Origin: Parietaria judaica
Taxonomy: Eukaryota; Streptophyta; Magnoliopsida; Rosales; Urticaceae
Direction of reading: 5' to 3'
DNA: 64,000 nt
NCBI GenBank assembly: GCA_954871525.1
Contig: CATOZS010000011.1
Location: forward strand, 248,001-312,000
The number at the start of each line of letters is the position of its first letter. Position 1 is the first letter of the stretch. Below, piece by piece: positions 53,686-64,000 of the stretch. Below the pieces are notes generated by a model. It ran no database searches and had not been told where the DNA came from. It saw only the letters and a program-made list of their open reading frames with translations. Made by a program: the position numbers and the translations under genes.

Positions 53686-56493
53686 CTTTTTCCCATTTAA
53701 CGCGAAAAAACCCTAATTGAACGATATTTTAAACAAAACATGAACTTCATAATGTGTAATTTTATCTCATTTACTTATTTTAATCCCTAAATAGCGAAGC
53801 ACTATCTCGTAGTTTCTATATCAAGCGGTTAACTGGTGAAAATCATTACCGAAAAGTGTTAAAAATTGGTTTTCTTACGAAAGCAAATACGATATGTTCT
53901 TGATTAAATTTGAGTTGCTAGACCATAATTAGGGTGGTATTACTAGTAATTGGTTTAGTTTTGGCATAAAAAGTTTTTGGAGCTCTTTCAAAACCCAGTT
54001 TCAACAATTAATGCGTGGTAAAAATAAAAACTGAGTCTTTTTCCCATTTAACGCGAAAAAACCCTAATTGAACGATATTTTAAACAAAACATGAAATTCA
54101 TAATGTGTAATTTTATCTCATTTACTTATTTTAATCCCTAAATAGCGAAGCACTATCTCGTAGTTTCTATATCAAGCGGTTAACTGGTGAAAATCATTAC
54201 CGAAAAGTGTTAAAAATTGGTTTTCTTACGAAAGCAAATACGATATGTTCTTGATTAAATTTGAGTTGCTAGACCATAATTAGGGTGGTATTACTAGTAA
54301 TTGGGTTAGTTTTGGCATAAAAAGTTTTTGGAGCTCTTTCAAAACCCAGTTTCAACAATTAATGCGTGGTAAAAATAAAAACTGAGTCTTTTTCCCATTT
54401 AACGCGAAAAAACCCTAATTGAACGATATTTTAAACAAAACATGAACTTCATAATGTGTAATTTTATCTCATTTACTTATTTTAATCCCTAAATAGCGAA
54501 GCACTATCTCGTAGTTTCTATATCAAGCGGTTAACTGGTGAAAATCATTACCGAAAACTGTTAAAAATTGGTTTTCTTACGAAAGCAAATACGATATGTT
54601 CTTGATTAAATTTGAGTTGCTAGACCATAATTAGGGTGGTATTACTAGTAATTGGGTTAGTTTTGGCATAAAAAGTTTTTGGAGCTCTTTCAAAACCCAG
54701 TTTCAACAATTAATGCGTGATAAAAATAAAAACTGAGTCTTTTTCCCATTTAACGCGAAAAAACCCTAATTGAACGATATTTTAAACAAAACATGAACTT
54801 CATAATGTGTAATTTTATCTCATTTACTTATTTTAATCCCTAAATAGCGAAGCACTATCTCGTAGTTTCTATATCAAGCGGTTAACTGGTGAAAATCATT
54901 ACCGAAAACTGTTAAAAATTGGTTTTCTTACGAAAGCAAATACGATATGTTCTTGATTAAATTTGAGTTGCTAGACCATAATTAGGGTGGTATTACTAGT
55001 AATTGGGTTAGTTTTGGCATAAAAAGTTTTTGGAGCTCTTTCAAAACCCAGTTTCAACAATTAATGCGTGGTAAAAATAAAAACTGAGTCTTTTTCCCAT
55101 TTAACGCGAAAAAACCCTAATTGAACGATATTTTAAACAAAACATGAACTTCATAATGTGTAATTTTATCTCATTTACTTATTTTAATCCCTAAATAGCG
55201 AAGCACTATCTCGTAGTTTCTATATCAAGCGGTTAACTGGTGAAAATCATTACCGAAAAGTGTTAAAAATTGGTTTTCTTACGAAAGCAAATACGATATG
55301 TTCTTGATTAAATTTGAGTTGCTAGACCATAATTAGGGTGGTATTACTAGTAATTGGTTTAGTTTTGGCATAAAAAGTTTTTGGAGCTCTTTCAAAACCC
55401 AGTTTCAACAATTAATGTGTGGTAAAAATAAAAACTGAGTCTTTTTCCCATTTAACGCGAAAAAACCCTAATTGAACGATATTTTAAACAAAACATGAAA
55501 TTCATAATGTGTAATTTTATCTCATTTACTTATTTTAATCCCTAAATAGCGAAGCACTATCTCGTAGTTTCTATATCAAGCGGTTAACTGGTGAAAATCA
55601 TTACCGAAAAGTGTTAAAAATTGGTTTTCTTACGAAAGCAAATACGATATGTTCTTGATTAAATTTGAGTTGCTAGACCATAATTAGGGTGGTATTACTA
55701 GTAATTGGGTTAGTTTTGGCATAAAAAGTTTTTGGAGCTCTTTCAAAACCCAGTTTCAACAATTAATGCGTGGTAAAAATAAAAACTGAGTCTTTTTCCC
55801 ATTTAACGCGAAAAAACCCTAATTGAACGATATTTTAAACAAAACATGAACTTCATAATGTGTAATTTTATCTCATTTACTTATTTTAATCCCTAAATAG
55901 CGAAGCACTATCTCGTAGTTTCTATATCAAGCGGTTAACTGGTGAAAATCATTACCGAAAACTGTTAAAAATTGGTTTTCTTACGAAAGCAAATACGATA
56001 TGTTCTTGATTAAATTTGAGTTGCTAGACCATAATTAGGGTGGTATTACTAGTAATTGGGTTAGTTTTGGCATAAAAAGTTTTTGGAGCTCTTTCAAAAC
56101 CCAGTTTCAACAATTAATGCGTGATAAAAATAAAAACTGAGTCTTTTTCCCATTTAACGCGAAAAAACCCTAATTGAACGATATTTTAAACAAAACATGA
56201 ACTTCATAATGTGTAATTTTATCTCATTTACTTATTTTAATCCCTAAATAGCGAAGCACTATCTCGTAGTTTCTATATCAAGCGGTTAACTGGTGAAAAT
56301 CATTACCGAAAACTGTTAAAAATTGGTTTTCTTACGAAAGCAAATACGATATGTTCTTGATTAAATTTGAGTTGCTAGACCATAATTAGGGTGGTATTAC
56401 TAGTAATTGGGTTAGTTTTGGCATAAAAAGTTTTTGGAGCTCTTTCAAAACCCAGTTTCAACAATTAATGCGTGGTAAAAATAAAAACTGAGT
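53686..56493. repeat. 1404-bp four-unit tandem duplication
   Basis: Units 154-157 and 158-161 match member by member at a 1404-bp spacing. u269T is in the first members (53954, 55358), u60A in the second (54096, 55500) and u333A in the third (54720, 56124), and the u171 pattern is G, G, C, C in both. The only difference I noticed is u329 C-to-T at 55418 in unit 158. The near identity suggests the duplication is among the most recent in the window. Confidence 0.9.
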
Positions 56494-59400
56494 CTTTTTC
56501 CCATTTAACGCGAAAAAACCCTAATTGAACGATATTTTAAACAAAACATGAACTTCATAATGTGTAATTTTATCTCATTTACTTATTTTAATCCCTAAAT
56601 AGCGAAGCACTATCTCGTAGTTTCTATATCAAGCGGTTAACTGGTGAAAATCATTACCGAAAACTGTTAAAAATTGGTTTTCTTACGAAAGCAAATACGA
56701 TATGTTCTTGATTAAATTTGAGTTGCTAGACCATAATTAGGGTGGTATTACTAGTAATTGGGTTAGTTTTGGCATAAAAAGTTTTTGGAGCTCTTTCAAA
56801 ACCCAGTTTCAACAATTAATGCGTGGTAAAAATAAAAACTGAGTCTTTTTCCCATTTAACGCGAAAAAACCCTAATTGAACGATATTTTAAACAAAACAT
56901 GAACTTCATAATGTGTAATTTTATCTCATTTACTTATTTTAATCCCTAAATAGCGAAGCACTATCTCGTAGTTTCTATATCAAGCGGTTAACTGGTGAAA
57001 ATCATTACCGAAAACTGTTAAAAATTGGTTTTCTTACGAAAGCAAATACGATATGTTCTTGATTAAATTTGAGTTGCTAGACCATAATTAGGGTGGTATT
57101 ACTAGTAATTGGGTTAGTTTTGGCATAAAAAGTTTTTGGAGCTCTTTCAAAACCCAGTTTCAACAATTAATGCGTGGTAAAAATAAAAACTGAGTCTTTT
57201 TCCCATTTAACGCGAAAAAACCCTAATTGAACGATATTTTAAACAAAACATGAACTTCATAATGTGTAATTTTATCTCATTTACTTATTTTAATCCCTAA
57301 ATAGCGAAGCACTATCTCGTAGTTTCTATATCAAGCGGTTAACTGGTGAAAATCATTACCGAAAACTGTTAAAAATTGGTTTTCTTACGAAAGCAAATAC
57401 GATATGTTCTTGATTAAATTTGAGTTGCTAGACCATAATTAGGGTGGTATTACTAGTAATTGGGTTAGTTTTGGCATAAAAAGTTTTTGGAGCTCTTTCA
57501 AAACCCAGTTTCAACAATTAATGCGTGGTAAAAATAAAAACTGAGTCTTTTTCCCATTTAACGCGAAAAAACCCTAATTGAACGATATTTTAAACAAAAC
57601 ATGAACTTCATAATGTGTAATTTTATCTCATTTACTTATTTTAATCCCTAAATAGCGAAGCACTATCTCGTAGTTTCTATATCAAGCGGTTAACTGGTGA
57701 AAATCATTACCGAAAAGTGTTAAAAATTGGTTTTCTTACGAAAGCAAATACGATATGTTCTTGATTAAATTTGAGTTGCTAGACCATAATTAGGGTGGTA
57801 TTACTAGTAATTGGGTTAGTTTTGGCATAAAAAGTTTTTGGAGCTCTTTCAAAACCCAGTTTCAACAATTAATGCGTGGTAAAAATAAAAACTGAGTCTT
57901 TTTCCCATTTAACGCGAAAAAACCCTAATTGAACGATATTTTAAACAAAACATGAACTTCATAATGTGTAATTTTATCTCATTTACTTATTTTAATCCCT
58001 AAATAGCGAAGCACTATCTCGTAGTTTCTATATCAAGCGGTTAACTGGTGAAAATCATTACCGAAAAGTGTTAAAAATTGGTTTTCTTACGAAAGCAAAT
58101 ACGATATGTTCTTGAATAAATTTGAGTTGCTAGACCATAATTAGGGTGGTATTACTAGTAATTGGGTTAGTTTTGGCATAAAAAGTTTTTGGAGCTCTTT
58201 CAAAACCCAGTTTCAACAATTAATGCGTGGTAAAAATAAAAACTGAGTCTTTTTCCCATTTAACGCGAAAAAACCCTAATTGAACGATATTTTAAACAAA
58301 ACATGAACTTCATAATGTGTAATTTTATCTCATTTACTTATTTTAATCCCTAAATAGCGAAGCACTATCTCGTAGTTTCTATATCAAGCGGTTAACTGGT
58401 GAAAATCATTACCGAAAAGTGTTAAAAATTGGTTTTCTTACGAAAGCAAATACGATATGTTCTTGATTAAATTTGAGTTGCTAGACCATAATTAGGGTGG
58501 TATTACTAGTAATTGGGTTAGTTTTGGCATAAAAAGTTTTTGGAGCTCTTTCAAAACCCAGTTTCAACAATTAATGCGTGGTAAAAATAAAAACTGAGTC
58601 TTTTTCCCATTTAACGCGAAAAAACCCTAATTGAACGATATTTTAAACAAAACATGAACTTCACAATGTGTAATTTTATCTCATTTACTTATTTTAATCC
58701 ATAAATAGCGAAGCACTATCTCGTAGTTTCTATATCAAGCGGTTAACTGGTGAAAATCATTACCGAAAAGTGTTAAAAATTGGTTTTCTTACGAAAGCAA
58801 ATACGATATGTTCTTGAATAAATTTGAGTTGCTAGACCATAATTAGGGTGGTATTACTAGTAATTGGGTTAGTTTTGGCATAAAAAGTTTTTGGAGCTCT
58901 TTCAAAACCCAGTTTCAACAATTAATGCGTGGTAAAAATAAAAACTGAGTCTTTTTCCCATTTAACGCGAAAAAACCCTAATTGAACGATATTTTAAACA
59001 AAACATGAACTTCATAATGTGTAATTTTATCTCATTTACTTATTTTAATCCCTAAATAGCGAAGCACTATCTCGTAGTTTCTATATCAAGCGGTTAACTG
59101 GTGAAAATCATTACCGAAAAGTGTTAAAAATTGGTTTTCTTACGAAAGCAAATACGATATGTTCTTGAATAAATTTGAGTTGCTAGACCATAATTAGGGT
59201 GGTATTACTAGTAATTGGGTTAGTTTTGGCATAAAAAGTTTTTGGAGCTCTTTCAAAACCCAGTTTCAACAATTAATGCGTGGTAAAAATAAAAACTGAG
59301 TCTTTTTCCCATTTAACGCGAAAAAACCCTAATTGAACGATATTTTAAACAAAACATGAACTTCATAATGTGTAATTTTATCTCATTTACTTATTTTAAT

Positions 59401-62400
59401 CCCTAAATAGCGAAGCACTATCTCGTAGTTTCTATATCAAGCGGTTAACTGGTGAAAATCATTACCGAAAAGTGTTAAAAATTGGTTTTCTTACGAAAGC
59501 AAATACGATATGTTCTTGATTAAATTTGAGTTGCTAGACCATAATTAGGGTGGTATTACTAGTAATTGGGTTAGTTTTGGCATAAAAAGTTTTTGGAGCT
59601 CTTTCAAAACCCAGTTTCAACAATTAATGCGTGGTAAAAATAAAAACTGAGTCTTTTTCCCATTTAACGCGAAAAAACCCTAATTGAACGATATTTTAAA
59701 CAAAACATGAACTTCATAATGTGTAATTTTATCTCATTTACTTATTTTAATCCCTAAATAGCGAAGCACTATCTCGTAGTTTCTATATCAAGCGGTTAAC
59801 TGGTGAAAATCATTACCGAAAAGTGTTAAAATTTGGTTTTCTTACGAAAGCAAATACGATATGTTCTTGATTAAATTTGAGTTGCTAGACCATAATTAGG
59901 GTGGTATTACTAGTAATTGGGTTAGTTTTGGCATAAAAAGTTTTTGGAGCTCTTTCAAAACCCAGTTTCAACAATTAATGCGTGGTAAAAATAAAAACTG
60001 AGTCTTTTTCCCATTTAACGCGAAAAAACCCTAATTGAACGATATTTTAAACAAAACATGAACTTCATAATGTGTAATTTTATCTCATTTACTTATTTTA
60101 ATCCCTAAATAGCGAAGCACTATCTCGTAGTTTCTATATCAAGCGGTTAACTGGTGAAAATCATTACCGAAAACTGTTAAAAATTGGTTTTCTTACGAAA
60201 GCAAATACGATATGTTCTTGATTAAATTTGAGTTGCTAGACCATAATTAGGGTGGTATTACCAGTAATTGGGTTAGTTTTGGCATAAAAAGTTTTTGGAG
60301 CTCTTTCAAAACCCAGTTTCAACAATTAATGCGTGGTAAAAATAAAAACTGAGTCTTTTTCCCATTTAACGCGAAAGAACCCTAATTGAACGGTATTTTA
60401 AACAAAACATGAACTTCATAATGTGTAATTTTATCTCATTTACTTATTTTAATCCCTAAATAGCGAAGCACTATCTCGTAGTTTCTATATCAAGCGGTTA
60501 ACTGGTGAAAATCATTACCGAAAACTGTTAAAAATTGGTTTTCTTACGAAAGCAAATACGATATGTTCTTGATTAAATTTGAGTTGCTAGACCATAATTA
60601 GGGTGGTATTACTAGTAATTGGGTTAGTTTTGGCATAAAAAGTTTTTGGAGCTCTTTCAAAACCCAGTTTCAACAATTAATGCGTGGTAAAAATAAAAAC
60701 TGAGTCTTTTTCCCATTTAACGCGAAAGAACCCTAATTGAACGGTATTTTAAACAAAACATGAACTTCATAATGTGTAATTTTATCTCATTTACTTATTT
60801 TAATCCCTAAATAGCGAAGCACTATCTCGTAGTTTCTATATCAAGCGGTTAACTGGTGAAAATCATTACCGAAAAGTGTTAAAAATTGGTTTTCTTACGA
60901 AAGCAAATACGATATGTTCTTGATTAAATTTGAGTTGCTAGACCATAATTAGGGTGGTATTACTAGTAATTGGGTTAGTTTTGGCATAAAAAGTTTTTGG
61001 AGCTCTTTCAAAACCCAGTTTCAACAATTAATGCGTGGTAAAAATAAAAACTGAGTCTTTTTCCCATTTAACGCGAAAAAACCCTAATTGAACGATATTT
61101 TAAACAAAACATGAACTTCATAATGTGTAATTTTATCTCATTTACTTATTTTAATCCCTAAATAGCGAAGCACTATCTCGTAGTTTCTATATCAAGCGGT
61201 TAACTGGTGAAAATCATTACCGAAAAGTGTTAAAAATTGGTTTTCTTACGAAAGCAAATACGATATGTTCTTGATTAAATTTGAGTTGCTAGACCATAAT
61301 TAGGGTGGTATTACTAGTAATTGGGTTAGTTTTGGCATAAAAAGTTTTTGGAGCTCTTTCAAAACCCAGTTTCAACAATTAATGCGTGGTAAAAATAAAA
61401 ACTGAGTCTTTTTCCCATTTAACGCGAAAAAACCCTAATTGAACGATATTTTAAACAAAACATGAACTTCATAATGTGTAATTTTATCTCATTTACTTAT
61501 TTTAATCCCTAAATAGCGAAGCACTATCTCGTAGTTTCTATATCAAGCGGTTAACTGGTGAAAATCATTACCGAAAAGTGTTAAAATTTGGTTTTCTTAC
61601 GAAAGCAAATACGATATGTTCTTGATTAAATTTGAGTTGCTAGACCATAATTAGGGTGGTATTACTAGTAATTGGGTTAGTTTTGGCATAAAAAGTTTTT
61701 GGAGCTCTTTCAAAACCCAGTTTCAACAATTAATGCGTGGTAAAAATAAAAACTGAGTCTTTTTCCCATTTAACGCGAAAAAACCCTAATTGAACGATAT
61801 TTTAAACAAAACATGAACTTCATAATGTGTAATTTTATCTCATTTACTTATTTTAATCCCTAAATAGCGAAGCACTATCTCGTAGTTTCTATATCAAGCG
61901 GTTAACTGGTGAAAATCATTACCGAAAAGTGTTAAAAATTGGTTTTCTTACGAAAGCAAATACGATATGTTCTTGATTAAATTTGAGTTGCTAGACCATA
62001 ATTAGGGTGGTATTACTAGTAATTGGGTTAGTTTTGGCATAAAAAGTTTTTGGAGCTCTTTCAAAACCCAGTTTCAACAATTAATGCGTGGTAAAAATAA
62101 AAACTGAGTCTTTTTCCCATTTAACGCGAAAAAACCCTAATTGAACGATATTTTAAACAAAACATGAAATTCATAATGTGTAATTTTATCTCATTTACTT
62201 ATTTTAATCCCTAAATAGCGAAGCACTATCTCGTAGTTTCTATATCAAGCGGTTAACTGGTGAAAATCATTACCGAAAAGTGTTAAAAATTGGTTTTCTT
62301 ACGAAAGCAAATACGATATGTTCTTGATTAAATTTGAGTTGCTAGACCATAATTAGGGTGGTATTACTAGTAATTGGGTTAGTTTTGGCATAAAAAGTTT

Positions 62401-64000
62401 TTGGAGCTCTTTCAAAACCCAGTTTCAACAATTAATGCGTGGTAAAAATAAAAACTGAGTCTTTTTCCCATTTAACGCGAAAAAACCCTAATTGAACGAT
62501 ATTTTAAACAAAACATGAAATTCATAATGTGTAATTTTATCTCATTTACTTATTTTAATCCCTAAATAGCGAAGCACTATCTCGTAGTTTCTATATCAAG
62601 CGGTTAACTGGTGAAAATCATTACCGAAAAGTGTTAAAAATTGGTTTTCTTACGAAAGCAAATACGATATGTTCTTGATTAAATTTGAGTTGCTAGACCA
62701 TAATTAGGGTGGTATTACTAGTAATTGGGTTAGTTTTGGCATAAAAAGTTTTTGGAGCTCTTTCAAAACCCAGTTTCAACAATTAATGCGTGGTAAAAAT
62801 AAAAACTGAGTCTTTTTCCCATTTAACGCGAAAAAACCCTAATTGAACGATATTTTAAACAAAACATGAACTTCATAATGTGTAATTTTATCTCATTTAC
62901 TTATTTTAATCCCTAAATAGCGAAGCACTATCTCGTAGTTTCTATATCAAGCGGTTAACTGGTGAAAATCATTACCGAAAAGTGTTAAAAATTGGTTTTC
63001 TTACGAAAGCAAATACGATATGTTCTTGATTAAATTTGAGTTGCTAGACCATAATTAGGGTGGTATTACTAGTAATTGGGTTAGTTTTGGCATAAAAAGT
63101 TTTTGGAGCTCTTTCAAAACCCAGTTTCAACAATTAATGCGTAGTAAAAATAAAAACTGAGTCTTTTTCCCATTTAACGCGAAAAAACCCTAATTGAACG
63201 ATATTTTAAACAAAACATGAACTTCATAATGTGTAATTTTATCTCATTTACTTATTTTAATCCCTAAATAGCGAAGCACTATCTCGTAGTTTCTATATCA
63301 AGCGGTTAACTGGTGAAAATCATTACCGAAAACTGTTAAAAATTGGTTTTCTTACGAAAGCAAATACGATATGTTCTTGATTAAATTTGAGTTGCTAGAC
63401 CATAATTAGGGTGGTATTACTAGTAATTGGGTTAGTTTTGGCATAAAAAGTTTTTGGAGCTCTTTCAAAACCCAGTTTCAACAATTAATGCGTGGTAAAA
63501 ATAAAAACTGAGTCTTTTTCCCATTTAACGCGAAAAAACCCTAATTGAACGATATTTTAAACAAAACATGAACTTCATAATGTGTAATTTTATCCATTTA
63601 CTTATTTTAATCCCTAAATAGCGAAGCACTATCTCGTAGTTTCTATATCAAGCGGTTAACTGGTGAAAATCATTACCGAAAAGTGTTAAAAATTGGTTTT
63701 CTTACGAAAGCAAATACGATATGTTCTTGATTAAATTTGAGTTGCTAGACCATAATTAGGGTGGTATTACTAGTAATTGGGTTAGTTTTGGCATAAAAAG
63801 TTTTTGGAGCTCTTTCAAAACCCAGTTTCAACAATTAATGCGTGGTAAAAATAAAAACTGAGTCTTTTTCCCATTTAACGCGAAAAAACCCTAATTGAAC
63901 GATATTTTAAACAAAACATGAACTTCATAATGTGTAATTTTATCCCATTTACTTATTTTAATCCCTAAATAGCGAAGCACTATCTCGTAGTTTCTATATC
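56494..64000. repeat. Right-hand near-consensus units 162-183
   Basis: The units here are mostly consensus. Units 162-164 look identical to one another. Minor markers are u219A (units 166, 168, 169), u102A (168), u180T (171, 176), u23G with u39G (173, 174) and u60A (178, 179). Unit 172 has u259C, which breaks the 12-bp palindrome. Unit 182 (63514-63863) is 350 bp owing to a one-base loss near 63594. Unit 183 is cut at u137 by the end of the window. Adjacent pairs sharing rare markers (173/174, 178/179, 168/169) suggest single-unit duplications. No regular higher-order period is visible. Confidence 0.85.

Larger units (their letters stand above)
1..64000. repeat. 351-bp AT-rich satellite DNA array
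   Basis: The entire window is a direct tandem repeat with a 351-bp period. The CTTTTTCCC block recurs at 1, 352, 703, 1054 and so on to 63864, giving 182 full units and one partial unit, all in the same orientation. Most units differ from the consensus at only a few positions, so identity is about 98-99% by eye. Composition is about 30.5% G+C (53 C and 54 G per unit). No transposon, rRNA, tRNA or coding sequence interrupts it. Each unit has single SpeI (ACTAGT, u257-262), SacI (GAGCTC, u295-300), HpaI (GTTAAC, u143-148) and DraI (TTTAAA, u43-48) sites, which would give a 351-bp ladder on partial digestion. A centromeric or pericentromeric location is inferred from length and homogeneity; the sequence does not prove it. 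I do not recognise the family. Confidence 0.98.

Noticed and set aside
1..64000. Protein-coding repeat, since 351 is divisible by three and frame is kept between units
   Set aside because: Stops occur in all six frames of each unit (forward at u13, u29, u33; reverse at u12, u28, u62), so no reading frame crosses a unit. The ATG at u55 gives only 16 codons.
1..64000. CRISPR array
   Set aside because: The repeat is 351 bp with no unique spacers; the units are directly adjacent and near identical, and no cas-like genes are present.
1..64000. Tandem RNA gene array (5S rRNA, tRNA or snRNA)
   Set aside because: I see no conserved gene body, no tRNA B-box-like GGTTCGA sequence and no 5S-like GC-rich segment; the unit is AT-rich throughout.
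1..64000. Telomeric repeat array
   Set aside because: TTAGGG and CCCTAA words are single and scattered within each unit, never in tandem.
1..64000. Drosophila 1.688 (359-bp) satellite or Tribolium 360-bp satellite
   Set aside because: The unit length is close, but the sequence does not match what I recall of the Drosophila family, and I cannot confirm any match to the Tribolium family without a search.
1..64000. Transposon or LTR array, or a rolling-circle element
   Set aside because: No terminal inverted repeats, target-site duplications, reverse transcriptase or transposase frames are visible; the repeat is simple head-to-tail.

Overview
The whole 64 kb window is one uninterrupted head-to-tail satellite DNA array. 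The basic unit is 351 bp and about 69.5% A+T (107 G/C per consensus unit, counted by hand). I count 182 complete units plus 137 bases of a 183rd. All units lie in the same orientation, with no inserted transposon, unique sequence, inversion or gene. Both edges of the window fall inside the array, so its true ends lie outside.

The organism must be inferred. Tens of kilobases of near-identical, higher-order-structured satellite point to a eukaryote, most likely a centromeric or pericentromeric block in a long-read assembly. CpG is not depleted (10 per unit against about 8 expected from composition), which suits a genome with little CpG methylation, such as many insects, better than a plant or vertebrate. 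This is weak evidence and I do not recognise the satellite family.

Unit coordinates below (u1 to u351) start at the CTTTTTCCC block, so u1 is window base 1. Units 1-95 start at 1+351(n-1). Units 96-123 run from 33347, 134-149 from 46680, 150-153 from 52281 and 154-182 from 53686, every 351 bp. Units 124-133 start at 43174, 43525, 43876, 44226, 44577, 44928, 45278, 45629, 45979 and 46330. Unit 183 starts at 63864.

Diagnostic substitutions divide the array into zones. (A) 1405-8424: a five-unit (1755 bp) higher-order repeat. (B) 8425-16497: the same variants reshuffled, with a nine-unit (3159 bp) repeat. (C) 16498-33697: the paired variant u247T/u251C, a second 3159-bp duplication, then a 1755-bp duplication. 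(D) 34751-52982: variant u2G, with 702-bp dimers around 38.6-40.7 kb, a cluster of homopolymer indels at 43.1-46.4 kb and one 336-bp deleted unit. (E) 52983-64000: loss of u2G, a 1404-bp four-unit duplication, then mostly near-consensus units.

Three points deserve attention. The two zone C substitutions together complete a perfect 16-bp palindrome. Every consensus unit has a minus-strand motif matching 8 of the 9 essential bases of the mammalian CENP-B box. The 351-bp unit also shows faint collinear similarity between its halves, suggesting an old dimer of roughly 175-bp, nucleosome-sized units. Every unit has stop codons in all six frames, so no protein is encoded.
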